Below are positions 1-6,660 of a stretch of 21,479 nt of DNA, in pieces. A program made the position numbers and the translations under genes. The notes beneath the pieces are model-generated. The model did not search any database. It was not told the origin of the DNA and saw only the letters and a program-made list of their open reading frames with translations. Each line of letters starts with the position of its first letter. Position 1 is the stretch's first letter. Source of the DNA: HGM10836 sp045580645 (GTDB lineage: Bacteria; Bacillota_I; Bacilli_A; RF39; UBA660); the NCBI GenBank assembly GCA_045580645.1, contig JAZNOG010000035.1, positions 1 to 21,479 of the forward strand. The letters run 5' to 3'.

Positions 1-483
1 ATTTTCTTCTTCACTTTTTTCAGATTTTTTATCACTATTTCCATATATTGCACTAATTAAGTCTCTTAAATCTTCTTTAGAGGATGTTTTCTTTTCATCT
101 AATTTTGAAACATCTAATTTTGTTAATATATTATACTCAGTATTAATTAATCTTTTCTTTTCATCTTCTTCAAATAATTTATTTTCTCTTGCTAATTTCA
201 AAATTTCATTAATATCGTATACTCTTTCTGCTTTGGGCGTATCACTTTCTATATAATTACTTTTTTCTTCTTTAACAGGAACAATTTTATTTAGTTCTTT
301 TTTTCTTTGATATTCTGTTCTAGTTAAATTATCGTTATTGAAATTATTAAATTCAATAGCGTTATTAACATCAATATCAATATAATCAACATTCATTTCA
401 GATATTTCTTCATATAGTTTTTTGTTTTTTTGTGTTCTTTCTTTAACTAAAGTTGAATTGTATCTATCCATTCTACTATTCAT
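1..483 (-). CDS. Hypothetical hydrophilic protein, 3' end outside the window
   Basis: This reading frame stays open for 161 codons from an ATG at 483 to base 1, so the C-terminus lies beyond the left edge. The start is supported by AGGTGA five bases upstream, and an in-frame search further upstream soon meets a stop. The visible part is rich in Lys, Glu, Asn and Asp. It has no signal peptide or membrane segment, and its charged stretches are likely helical and partly disordered (a run of Ser/Glu/Lys near the edge). I do not recognise the family. It is transcribed divergently from the ferredoxin gene with 115 bases between them. It is probably cytoplasmic. The reading frame is convincing, but the function is unknown. 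Confidence 0.7.
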   Translation of the reverse strand, partial: MNSRMDRYNSTLVKERTQKNKKLYEEISEMNVDYIDIDVNNAIEFNNFNNDNLTRTEYQRKKELNKIVPVKEEKSNYIESDTPKAERVYDINEILKLARENKLFEEDEKKRLINTEYNILTKLDVSKLDEKKTSSKEDLRDLISAIYGNSDKKSEKSEEEN

Positions 484-518
484 ACATATCACCTATACAC
501 ATATTTCTATTCTAATTC

Positions 519-527
519 ATTGTAACA
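519..527 (-). promoter_or_regulatory. Extended -10 promoter element for the leftward hypothetical gene
   Basis: Read on the minus strand, TGTTACAAT (TG-n-TACAAT) lies about 36 bases upstream of the ATG at 483. No good -35 box is visible at the right distance (a weak TTTTAA at best), which is typical of extended -10 promoters. Transcription would start near 512. Confidence 0.35.
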
Positions 528-549
528 TATAATTTAAAAAATTAAAATA

Positions 550-577
550 TTTACTTTTATATTTTTTTGATTATAAT
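550..577 (+). promoter_or_regulatory. Sigma-A-like promoter of the ferredoxin gene
   Basis: TTTACT (550-555) and a perfect TATAAT (572-577) are separated by 16 bases. Transcription would start near 584, just before the GGAGG ribosome binding site at 585-589. This leaves a leader of only about 15 bases. Confidence 0.4.
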
Positions 578-598
578 TATAAGTGGAGGTATTATATT

Positions 599-799
599 AT
601 GAAAGCAAGAGTTATAGAAAATATATGTATTGGTTGTGGTGCTTGTCAAGCTATTGCACCTGAAGAATTTGAAATTAATGATGAAGGAATTTCTTATGCA
701 TTAAACGAAGAAATAAAAAACGAAAATTTAGAAGATGCTAAGGAAGCAAAAGAAAATTGTCCAACTAATGCAATTATAATAGAAGAAACTGAAAAATAG
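599..799 (+). CDS. Ferredoxin, single [4Fe-4S] cluster
   Basis: This 66-residue protein carries the signature of small single-cluster 4Fe-4S ferredoxins. Cys10, Cys13 and Cys16 form C-x2-C-x2-C (CIGCGAC), and Cys54 lies in the C-terminal C-P motif (NCPTNAI). The middle of the chain is acidic, as is usual for these soluble electron carriers. The length is normal for the family. The ATG is preceded by GGAGG with a nine-base spacer. Its redox partner cannot be told from the context. The neighbours are a divergent unknown gene and a convergent pseudouridine synthase gene, so it is probably a monocistronic unit. Its stop codon lies inside the terminator stem it shares with rluB. The family call is firm, but the specific role is unknown. 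Confidence 0.92.
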   Translation: MKARVIENICIGCGACQAIAPEEFEINDEGISYALNEEIKNENLEDAKEAKENCPTNAIIIEETEK

Positions 800-819
800 T
801 TCAACTGAACTATTTTTTT
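792..819. terminator. Bidirectional terminator between the ferredoxin gene and rluB
   Basis: AAAAATAGTTC (792-802) pairs perfectly with GAACTATTTTT (807-817) around an AACT loop. A T-run follows on the plus strand and the A-run gives one on the minus strand. Both genes end inside this hairpin: the ferredoxin stop is at 797-799 and the rluB stop is at 810-812. Confidence 0.78.
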
Positions 820-1532
820 ATATTAAATAAACCATATAATTGTTTAACTTCTTTAATAGTTAAATTTCTATATTCTCCACTAGCTAGACCATCTAATGTT
901 AAAAAGGCAACGCGTTCTCTTTTTAATTTTAAAACTTCATGCCCTACGGCTTCAAACATTTTTTTTACTTGATGGTTTTTCCCCTCATGAATAATAATTT
1001 CTACTATGCTTGTATTAGTTTTATAATCATAATTTTTAACTTTTACTTTAGAACGACTTGTTTTAAAGTCATCTATTATAACACCACTTTTTAATTTCAT
1101 TAAACTAACTGGGCTTAATTTGCCTTTTATTTTTGCAACGTAAACCTTATCAATTTTGTTTTTTGGATGCATCATAAAATTTGCAAACTCACCATCATTG
1201 GTAAGTAAAATAAGACCAGTTGTATCATAATCAAGTCTACCTACTGGATAAATTCTATGTGCTGTGTTAATTAAAGAAACAACAGTTTTTCTATTTTTTT
1301 CATCATCAGTTGTTGACACTACACCTCTTGGCTTATTAAGTAAATAATAAACTTTTTGTTCTTTTTCTAATAAAATATTGTCTACTTTTATTTCATCTTT
1401 TTCATTAACTTTGAAACCAAGTTCTTTTATAACGATATCATTAACTTTTACTTTTCCTTGCAAAATTAATTCTTCGGCCTTTCTTCTTGAAGTAAGTCCA
1501 GAATTTGCTATAACTTTTTGTAATCTCTCCAT
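810..1532 (-). CDS. rluB: 23S rRNA pseudouridine synthase, RluB/RsuA family
   Basis: This is a 240-residue pseudouridine synthase of the RsuA/RluB/E/F family, which isomerises uridine in ribosomal RNA. It has an N-terminal S4 RNA-binding domain (about residues 1-55, starting MERLQKVIANSG). The catalytic core follows, with GRLDYDTTGL at about 98-107, whose Asp101 is the expected catalytic residue. The downstream HEGKNHQVKKMF segment is also typical. The frame could be extended to a TTG at 1544, but I chose the ATG at 1532. Family members start there, GGTGA lies five bases upstream, and a promoter with TATAAT at 1554-1549 would place the TTG before the transcription start. RluB, targeting the 23S A-site/helix 89 region, is the likeliest member. 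The exact target is inferred from similarity only. Confidence 0.93.
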   Translation of the reverse strand: MERLQKVIANSGLTSRRKAEELILQGKVKVNDIVIKELGFKVNEKDEIKVDNILLEKEQKVYYLLNKPRGVVSTTDDEKNRKTVVSLINTAHRIYPVGRLDYDTTGLILLTNDGEFANFMMHPKNKIDKVYVAKIKGKLSPVSLMKLKSGVIIDDFKTSRSKVKVKNYDYKTNTSIVEIIIHEGKNHQVKKMFEAVGHEVLKLKRERVAFLTLDGLASGEYRNLTIKEVKQLYGLFNIKK

Positions 1533-1548
1533 AAATTTCACCAATTAG

Positions 1549-1577
1549 ATTATATAAGAATTACATAAAATTATCAA
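1549..1577 (-). promoter_or_regulatory. Sigma-A promoter of rluB
   Basis: On the minus strand TTGATA (1577-1572) and TATAAT (1554-1549) are separated by exactly 17 bases. The inferred start near 1542 leaves a leader of about 10 bases, beginning at the GGTGA ribosome binding site. Confidence 0.7.
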
Positions 1578-1629
1578 CAAGAATATTAGTTTTGTTATAT
1601 AAATTTTCATTTTTTGGTTTTCTGGAAAT

Positions 1630-1643
1630 ATTGTATATACAAT
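1630..1643. other. 14-base perfect palindrome between spoVAE and rluB
   Basis: ATTGTATATACAAT is its own reverse complement. It lies between the end of spoVAE and the rluB promoter, about 53 bases upstream of the -35 box. It could be an operator for a dimeric regulator or a weak hairpin after spoVAE. It lacks the T-run of a terminator. In such AT-rich DNA, chance is also possible. Confidence 0.25.
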
Positions 1644-1656
1644 TTTGAAAAAAGTT

Positions 1657-2007
1657 TTAATTTTTAGGTCTAAATAAAAGGGCAAAAATAAAACTAAATA
1701 CTATAGCGCTTGTAATGCCAGATGCTGTTAAATCAAACATTCCCATAGCTACTCCCATAAGTCCTGATTCTGTTGTATGTTCTAATCCTCCATGTATTAG
1801 AAGATGTCCAAAACTTGTAATAGGCACTAATGCACCACCACCTACTTTTAAAATTATTTTGTCATAAATATTTGCTATATCTAAAAATGAACCTATTACC
1901 ACAAATATACTGGTTATATGTCCTGCAGTTAGCTTAGTATTGTCAAGTATTAGTTGTGCAATTAAACATAAAGCACCACAGAAAAGAAATGAATAAATAT
2001 ACATCAT
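1657..2007 (-). CDS. spoVAE: Stage V sporulation protein AE (SpoVAEb type), DPA channel membrane subunit
   Basis: This is a 116-residue integral membrane protein, the same length as I recall for Bacillus SpoVAEb. About four hydrophobic segments are visible: residues 2-21, 30-46, a Gly-rich 56-75 and 89-112. Gly-rich stretches such as GLEHTTESGLMGVAMGMFDLTA are typical of the SpoVAC/SpoVAE family. SpoVA proteins form the channel that imports dipicolinic acid into the developing spore and releases it at germination. The start overlaps the spoVAD stop (ATGA at 2004-2007), so the two are translationally coupled. A second ATG directly follows the first, and either could be used. It is the last gene of the three-gene spoVA operon. 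Confidence 0.9.
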   Translation of the reverse strand: MMYIYSFLFCGALCLIAQLILDNTKLTAGHITSIFVVIGSFLDIANIYDKIILKVGGGALVPITSFGHLLIHGGLEHTTESGLMGVAMGMFDLTASGITSAIVFSFIFALLFRPKN

Positions 2008-2999
2008 TCTATTACCTCCAAACTTACAGCGTGTGCTATTCCTAAAATACTTTGTTTTTGATAGGCAAAGGTTGGGGAAAACAAGGCTCCAGTTGTAACT
2101 AATAGAACTTTTTTTAGTTCTTTTCTTTTTAATTTTTTATAAACATATGAATAATTTACTAATGCACTACAAACTGGACCAGATCCTCCTGCTGTTATTT
2201 CTTTTTGTTTTTCTATATCGTAAAGCATTACTCCACAATCGTTGTAATTATTATCTAAATTTATTTTGTATTGCTTCCCTATATATTCTTTTAATATTTC
2301 TCTTCCGAAGATTCCAAGATCACCTGTCAAAATAAGATCATAATCTTCTGGGATTTCATTATTATTTTTTAAATGATTATATATTGTGTCCGCGGCTGCT
2401 GGAGCCATTACTGCCCCAACGTTATTCGGATCTGTTTGATTTAAATCTATTATTTTTCCTATTGTTCCACTTGTTACTTTTATATCTGTTTGTTCTTTTG
2501 TTAAATATATACTGGCTCCTCCAGTAGCTGTAAATGTTGCTGTTTTTGGTTTAGGGGCTCCATACTCTACTGGATTTCTATATTGTTTTTCGCTTGTTAG
2601 GTTATGTGAACTTGTTGAACAAATACAATTATTTATTTTTCCTCCATCAATAAAAGTTGAACCAATTATAATACTTTCCATGGTGGTAGCACAGGCACTA
2701 TAAACTCCTAAAAATGGTATTTTATATTTTTTTATTGCATACGATGATGCTGTTATTTGATTAAGTAAGTCTCCTGCTATTATTAAATCTACTACTTCTT
2801 TTTTCTTTTTTACTTTCTTTAACAAAAGATCAATGCTATCTTTTTGCAGTTTTACTTCTGCAAGTTCTAATGATTTTTCATTAAAATAATAATCATCATA
2901 TGTTTTATCAAAATATTTACTTAAAGGTCCTTCTTTTTCAATTAAACCTGCGACTGTTGATGTGTTTTTCACATAAACATTATTAAATTTTATTGTCAT
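2004..2999 (-). CDS. spoVAD: Stage V sporulation protein AD (SpoVAD)
   Basis: SpoVAD is the soluble, dipicolinic-acid-binding component of the SpoVA complex and has a thiolase-like fold. At 331 residues it has close to the usual length (about 338). Recognisable family segments include the N-terminal GPLSKYFDKTYDD region, GVYSACATTMES with a Cys at a thiolase-like active-site position (about 103), the CSTSSHNLTSEKQYRNP stretch, TATFTATGGAS, and the C-terminal GGSGPVCSALV. It starts one base after the spoVAC stop. Its GGGAGG ribosome binding site lies inside the end of spoVAC. Its TGA stop overlaps the spoVAE start. It should be made in the forespore with its neighbours. Confidence 0.96.
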   Translation of the reverse strand: MTIKFNNVYVKNTSTVAGLIEKEGPLSKYFDKTYDDYYFNEKSLELAEVKLQKDSIDLLLKKVKKKKEVVDLIIAGDLLNQITASSYAIKKYKIPFLGVYSACATTMESIIIGSTFIDGGKINNCICSTSSHNLTSEKQYRNPVEYGAPKPKTATFTATGGASIYLTKEQTDIKVTSGTIGKIIDLNQTDPNNVGAVMAPAAADTIYNHLKNNNEIPEDYDLILTGDLGIFGREILKEYIGKQYKINLDNNYNDCGVMLYDIEKQKEITAGGSGPVCSALVNYSYVYKKLKRKELKKVLLVTTGALFSPTFAYQKQSILGIAHAVSLEVIE

Positions 3000-3000
3000 T

Positions 3001-3441
3001 TTATCCTCCCATTATAATAAATCTTAACATCCCAAACACATAAGCTGATACTACTCCATATAAAATTACTGAGCCCGCAAGTTTAAATATATTGCTTCCA
3101 AAACCATAAATTAATCCTTCTTTTTTATAGTCAAGGATAGCACTTTGCATCGAATGAGCAAAACCTGTTATTGGTATTATTACTCCCATTCTTCCAAAAT
3201 GGACAAAATCATCAAAGAATCCTAATGCTGTAAATAAACAGGCAATAAATATTAATGTTATTATCATAAATACACTAGCGTCGGATGTTGATAAATGAAA
3301 ATAATATGAATAAAATTCAAGTAAAAAATGTCCTATTGTTCCAATTAAGCCACCTATAATAAATGCAATTAAGGCATTTTTTCCTTTTTTTTCATTTGGC
3401 AAATGTTTATTAACTAAATCTTTATATTGTTCATTTTTCAT
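3001..3441 (-). CDS. spoVAC: Stage V sporulation protein AC (SpoVAC), DPA channel membrane subunit
   Basis: This is a 146-residue membrane protein, close to the usual 150 residues of SpoVAC. The N-terminus, with the start of YKDLVNKHLPNEKKGKN, is typical: a short cytoplasmic tail carrying a Lys/Pro-rich motif. About four membrane segments follow, near residues 22-47, 53-75, 84-104 and 117-143. SpoVAC is the SpoVA subunit reported to act as a mechanosensitive-type channel for dipicolinic acid. The ATG follows GGAGG with good spacing. It is the first gene of the operon and lies directly downstream of a sigma-G-like promoter. SpoVAA, AB, AEa and AF are not next to it. Confidence 0.95.
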   Translation of the reverse strand: MKNEQYKDLVNKHLPNEKKGKNALIAFIIGGLIGTIGHFLLEFYSYYFHLSTSDASVFMIITLIFIACLFTALGFFDDFVHFGRMGVIIPITGFAHSMQSAILDYKKEGLIYGFGSNIFKLAGSVILYGVVSAYVFGMLRFIIMGG

Positions 3442-3457
3442 AATAGACCTCCATTTT

Positions 3458-3487
3458 TATTATGAAAAATAATATTTTTTTTATTCA
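3458..3487 (-). promoter_or_regulatory. Sigma-G-type (forespore) promoter of the spoVA operon
   Basis: On the minus strand TGAATA (3487-3482) and CATAATA (3464-3458) are separated by 17 bases. They match the sigma-G consensus I recall (gHATR, 17-18 bases, CATnnTA). The element ends about 17 bases upstream of the spoVAC ATG. The pairing of this site with spoVA, a known sigma-G target in Bacillus, raises confidence. Confidence 0.65.
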
Positions 3488-3488
3488 A

Positions 3489-3527
3489 AAAAAGGAAATC
3501 TTACATTGTATGTAATTTTTCCTTTTT
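3489..3527 (-). terminator. Terminator after the dinD-like gene
   Basis: On the plus strand AAAAAGGAAA (3489-3498) pairs with TTTCCTTTTT (3518-3527), and inner arms TTACAT/ATGTAA close a TGT loop, with a small internal bulge between. Read leftwards this ends in a T-run. It separates dinD from the spoVA transcription unit. Confidence 0.75.
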
Positions 3528-3541
3528 GTTTTTATTAGAAT

Positions 3542-4381
3542 TTATAGAATTTTGCTAATATTAACAAGTCTGTTTTTATTTTCTTTTTCTATTTGTTTTA
3601 AACTTTTTTCAGGAGTCGGCAAATCTTCCGGCATTGTTCCACCAAGTTCTTTTATAGTTTTTCTTATTTTATTTCCTACTTTGTAATGAGTTTTATTTGC
3701 CTCATTTTCATTTTGAATATTATCTTTTTTTAATTTAGATTCTGTCTGTGATATTCTAAATAAATTTGCTGCAAGTTCTTCACTACACATATTATCTAAA
3801 ATATCCTCTCTATATCTTAATCCTTTTCTTTTTGCAATGTCATCTGCAGTCTCACCATTATATAAACCTTTGTAACCCGCATTATGAAATTTGTCAAAAT
3901 TTTTAACTCCTACTTTTTTTGCAGTTTGATTTAGTGAATAGTTACCTTTCTTTGTTAAATTTCTTTGATAAAATCTTCTTTCATCTTCTGTTAAACTAGA
4001 ATATTCTTTTTCATTATGTTCCATTTTTCTAGTTTGGACAGCAATATATGTTTGAGCAAGTGCAATGATTTTTATTCTAGGATTACAGTTTTGGACTATT
4101 AAATAGCAAGCGTATCTTGATAATTTATAATCTTGTAATTTTCTGGTAGTATTTGAACCAATATTAACCATTTTGTCTTTAAGGACAAAATGGTCTAAAA
4201 TATAATAATTACTACCATTACACGCTTCCACAGCTTTTTGAATTACTTTGCTAAATTTCCTCCATTCTTTATACTCTAATACTTCCATTAATTCTCGTGC
4301 CAACCAATATTCATTACTATTTTCATCTATGTGTTTAATCTCTTCAAATAATTTTTCTGTATATTCTTTTATATCGTTCAT
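3542..4381 (-). CDS. dinD: DinD-like protein (BRO-N-related domain)
   Basis: This 279-residue protein is close in length to Escherichia coli DinD (274). The N-terminal third carries the DinD/BRO-N-like signature: EYWLARELMEVLEYKEWRKF at about 24-43, then DYKLSRYACYLIVQNCNP at about 84-101 and a Q-T-Y-I-A-x-Q-T-R-K motif. DinD is described in E. coli as a DNA-damage-induced protein that disassembles RecA filaments. It has no membrane segment, so it is cytoplasmic. The start is supported by AAGGAG about seven bases upstream. It lies 94 bases downstream of the sigma-factor gene on the same strand. I see no Gram-positive LexA box upstream, so SOS control is not shown here. The family call is good. 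Its function in this organism is inferred. Confidence 0.85.
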   Translation of the reverse strand: MNDIKEYTEKLFEEIKHIDENSNEYWLARELMEVLEYKEWRKFSKVIQKAVEACNGSNYYILDHFVLKDKMVNIGSNTTRKLQDYKLSRYACYLIVQNCNPRIKIIALAQTYIAVQTRKMEHNEKEYSSLTEDERRFYQRNLTKKGNYSLNQTAKKVGVKNFDKFHNAGYKGLYNGETADDIAKRKGLRYREDILDNMCSEELAANLFRISQTESKLKKDNIQNENEANKTHYKVGNKIRKTIKELGGTMPEDLPTPEKSLKQIEKENKNRLVNISKIL

Positions 4382-4468
4382 ATAACTCTCCTTTCTGTGG
4401 CTTCATGTTGTTATTTCTGATTCACTCATATTTTTTTACTACAATCTTAATTTTATTTTTTTTACATA

Positions 4469-4496
4469 ATTATATCTACCTAAGCCGCACTCTTAA
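4469..4496 (-). promoter_or_regulatory. Possible promoter of the dinD-like gene
   Basis: On the minus strand TTAAGA (4496-4491) and a perfect TATAAT (4474-4469) are 16 bases apart. The -35 box lies inside the last codons of the sigma-factor gene. The leader would be about 80 bases long. The weak -35 box keeps this tentative, and dinD could also be read through from the upstream operon. Confidence 0.27.
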
Positions 4497-5126
4497 TTTG
4501 CTTAATATTTCTTTTTCTGTTCTATATACTTTAGTTTGATTTAATCCCATTATTTCTGATGTTTCACTTTGTGTGTAACCTTTTTGATATCTATTTTCTA
4601 TTATTTGCTGTTCAAATGGACTTAATCTACTTATTTCTTCTTTTAAATCTAAAATGTCTTCATTATAACTATTTTCACTATATCCAACATAATTATAAAG
4701 ACAAGTTTCTTCTTCATAGTTATCTAAACTTTCTACTAAAGTGGTTGCAAGATTTGCTTCTTCTATTTTCTCTATATCTATTTCTAGAAATGCGGATATT
4801 TCTAAAACGGTTGGTATTCTATTTAATTTTTGTGTTAGAAGTTCTTTTGCTTTTTCTATAGATTTATTTAATTTTGTTAATTCTTTACTTACTTTGAAAT
4901 AATTTGTTTCTCTTATATAATTTGCTACTTCACCAAATATGTAAAAGTAAGCATATGTAGAAAACTTTGTATTTTGGTTTTCTTTATAATTTTTATAAGC
5001 ATTTATTAGTCCAATTATTGCTACTTGATATAAGTCTTCAATATTAAAATAATAACTATATTTGTTAATTATGGAATAAATTAGTTTTTCATTTTGTTCT
5101 ATAACAGAATTTAAATCTTTTTTCAT
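4476..5126 (-). CDS. RNA polymerase sigma factor, sigma-F/G/B type
   Basis: This 216-residue sigma-70-family protein is the size of sporulation or stress sigma factors. Region 2 spans about residues 10-74 and includes EDLYQVAIIGLINAYKNY and the KFSTYAYFYIFGEVANYIRE segment of the -10-recognising helix. Region 3 is near 78-125, and region 4 is near 163-213 with the helix-turn-helix YTQSETSEIMGLNQTKVYR at 184-202. There is no region 1.1. The ATG overlaps the stop of the STAS gene (ATGA at 5123-5126), and no ribosome binding site is visible, so translation must be coupled. The STAS-sigma pairing recalls spoIIAA-(AB)-sigF and the sigB operon, but no anti-sigma kinase gene is present. Whether it is this organism's sigma-F, a sigma-B-like stress factor, or a separate paralog cannot be decided from this window. 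Confidence 0.85.
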   Translation of the reverse strand: MKKDLNSVIEQNEKLIYSIINKYSYYFNIEDLYQVAIIGLINAYKNYKENQNTKFSTYAYFYIFGEVANYIRETNYFKVSKELTKLNKSIEKAKELLTQKLNRIPTVLEISAFLEIDIEKIEEANLATTLVESLDNYEEETCLYNYVGYSENSYNEDILDLKEEISRLSPFEQQIIENRYQKGYTQSETSEIMGLNQTKVYRTEKEILSKLRVRLR

Positions 5127-5458
5127 ATATTTATTAAGTTAAAAGCTGCTACTTCATCACTTACTTGATATAAATTGTCTGTTATAGTTGCATTGTAATC
5201 AAATAGTTTGTTTATTCCACATATTATCATTTTGCCTTTATTTTCTAATATATATTTATAGTTATTTAGAATTATTTGAACTCCTGCTCCATCTATATAA
5301 TTTAAATCTTTTAAATTTATAAGTATATATTTTATTCCATTATTTCTAATAATATTAGTTAGTTCTTTATTTATAATAGTGCAATTTTCTTTATTTAATA
5401 TTCCTTTTAATCTAACTATAAATATACCTTTTTCAAATTTCATATCCATATCAATCAT
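5123..5458 (-). CDS. STAS-domain protein, SpoIIAA-like anti-sigma factor antagonist without the phospho-serine
   Basis: This 111-residue single STAS domain has the length and pattern of SpoIIAA/RsbV. It has an N-terminal beta strand pair (IFIVRLKGILN), the NLKDLNYIDGAGVQIILNNYK core, and the MIICGIN strand. In this family the motif after the central strand is D-S-S-G, where a serine is phosphorylated by the partner kinase. Here it reads D56-G57-A58-G59, so neither serine is present. The protein may therefore be constitutively able to bind its partner or be controlled otherwise. The gene starts five bases after the upstream membrane-protein gene, with an AGGAAGAGAG ribosome binding site. It overlaps the sigma gene by four bases. 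The fold call is good. The antagonist role is inferred from context. Confidence 0.82.
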   Translation of the reverse strand: MIDMDMKFEKGIFIVRLKGILNKENCTIINKELTNIIRNNGIKYILINLKDLNYIDGAGVQIILNNYKYILENKGKMIICGINKLFDYNATITDNLYQVSDEVAAFNLINI

Positions 5459-5463
5459 TTTAT

Positions 5464-6660
5464 CTACTCTCTTCCTAAGTTATAAAGCATATATCCCATT
5501 ACAAATAAGATTAGTAAAATTATAACAATATAGATATGTCTAAATTTGTCAATTTGTTTGTTTTTTATGGTTTTATTTATGACAATATTTGATACTTGTT
5601 CTTTTTCATTCGTTTTATCTTCTTTTTTTATTTTTTCATTTTCTATTAGGGCATTTTCTGCTGAACACTGTTTTTCTTTATTTTCTTCTTGTTCTTTTTT
5701 GATATATTTATATCTTGTAATATAATCTTTTTCATCTTTTATATATTCTTTCATTTCTAAGTAGTATCCTTTAAGGTAATTTTTATCAACTTTGTAATAT
5801 TTAAAGTATTTATCAGTAACTTTGTATATGGTCTTATTTTCTTCTTTTTTATAAAAGTTTTCATCTAATTTTTCATCTGGTATTATTAAATTATTATCCC
5901 ATTTTTCTCTTATTATGTTTTCTTTTTCTAATTTAAATGTATATTCTCCTATTTTTGTTAAATAATTGAATGTTGAGGTATCTACATCTTTTGTGAATTT
6001 TATATAATCATAATTGCTACTATCAGATAGATAAGTAAATTTTTTTGTTATGTCTTTGTCAAAGTAATAAACTTCAAAGTTGAATTTTGTATGTTCTAGG
6101 CTGTAGAAAAAAACTTTTACTTCTAATTGTGCAGGATCATATTCTTTATCTAAATTTATTTCTATTGTGGATTTAAAACTTATTGAACCGTCACTGCTGT
6201 TATAAATTTTATCATTCATGTTTATAACCGAGTTTTCCTTGCAGTCATAACATGTGTAATCATAATCTATTTCTTCTCCTTTATGGTAAATTTCTATTTC
6301 TGATAGTATTATGTAGTTTGTCCATACATTTCTTATTAAAATTCTATTTATTTTTTTTAAACTATAATATCCGTCTACATTTTTTGATGTAATTGTTCTG
6401 TTTAATTTCTCTTCTGGATTTTCTAATGATTCATATTCTTTGATTATATATTCACTACTTTTATATGGATATTCTTTTATGTTTTCTCCTTCTAAATAAT
6501 AGTCATTGCTATAGATTTTTTCTTCCTCATAATATTTATATAATTTTTCTTCTGTTATGTTATAGTTTTCATCTGTTATATATTTATTAGAATATTTTAT
6601 ATCTTCTGCATAAATACTAAGAGGAACACACATTAAAATTAATAAAATAAATTTTTTCAT
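5464..6660 (-). CDS. Exported protein with C-terminal membrane anchor, unknown family
   Basis: This 398-residue protein has a clear signal peptide (KKFILLILMCVPLSIYA, cleavage probably after Ala18) and one C-terminal membrane helix (about 375-394) followed by a few residues. Most of the chain is therefore outside the membrane. The exterior part is rich in Tyr, Lys, Glu and Asp. It has a predicted beta-rich middle (about 100-260) containing a CYDC pair (Cys137, Cys140), and a highly charged Lys/Glu stalk (about 315-370) before the membrane helix. I do not recognise a family. It overlaps the BRO-N gene by four bases (ATGA at 6657-6660), has AAGGAG upstream, and is followed by the STAS and sigma genes. 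It could be a sensor or a target of the sigma module. That is inference from gene order only. Confidence 0.8.
   Translation of the reverse strand: MKKFILLILMCVPLSIYAEDIKYSNKYITDENYNITEEKLYKYYEEEKIYSNDYYLEGENIKEYPYKSSEYIIKEYESLENPEEKLNRTITSKNVDGYYSLKKINRILIRNVWTNYIILSEIEIYHKGEEIDYDYTCYDCKENSVINMNDKIYNSSDGSISFKSTIEINLDKEYDPAQLEVKVFFYSLEHTKFNFEVYYFDKDITKKFTYLSDSSNYDYIKFTKDVDTSTFNYLTKIGEYTFKLEKENIIREKWDNNLIIPDEKLDENFYKKEENKTIYKVTDKYFKYYKVDKNYLKGYYLEMKEYIKDEKDYITRYKYIKKEQEENKEKQCSAENALIENEKIKKEDKTNEKEQVSNIVINKTIKNKQIDKFRHIYIVIILLILFVMGYMLYNLGRE

Noticed and set aside
1533..1544. TTG start of rluB giving four extra residues
   Set aside because: The TTG lies before the inferred transcription start. 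The ATG at 1532 has a ribosome binding site and matches family N-termini.
2147..2335. Short plus-strand open frames opposite minus-strand genes, for example this one and those at 4559-4861 and 7772-8077
   Set aside because: They show Leu/Phe/Tyr-rich antisense composition, no ribosome binding sites and full overlap with well-identified genes.
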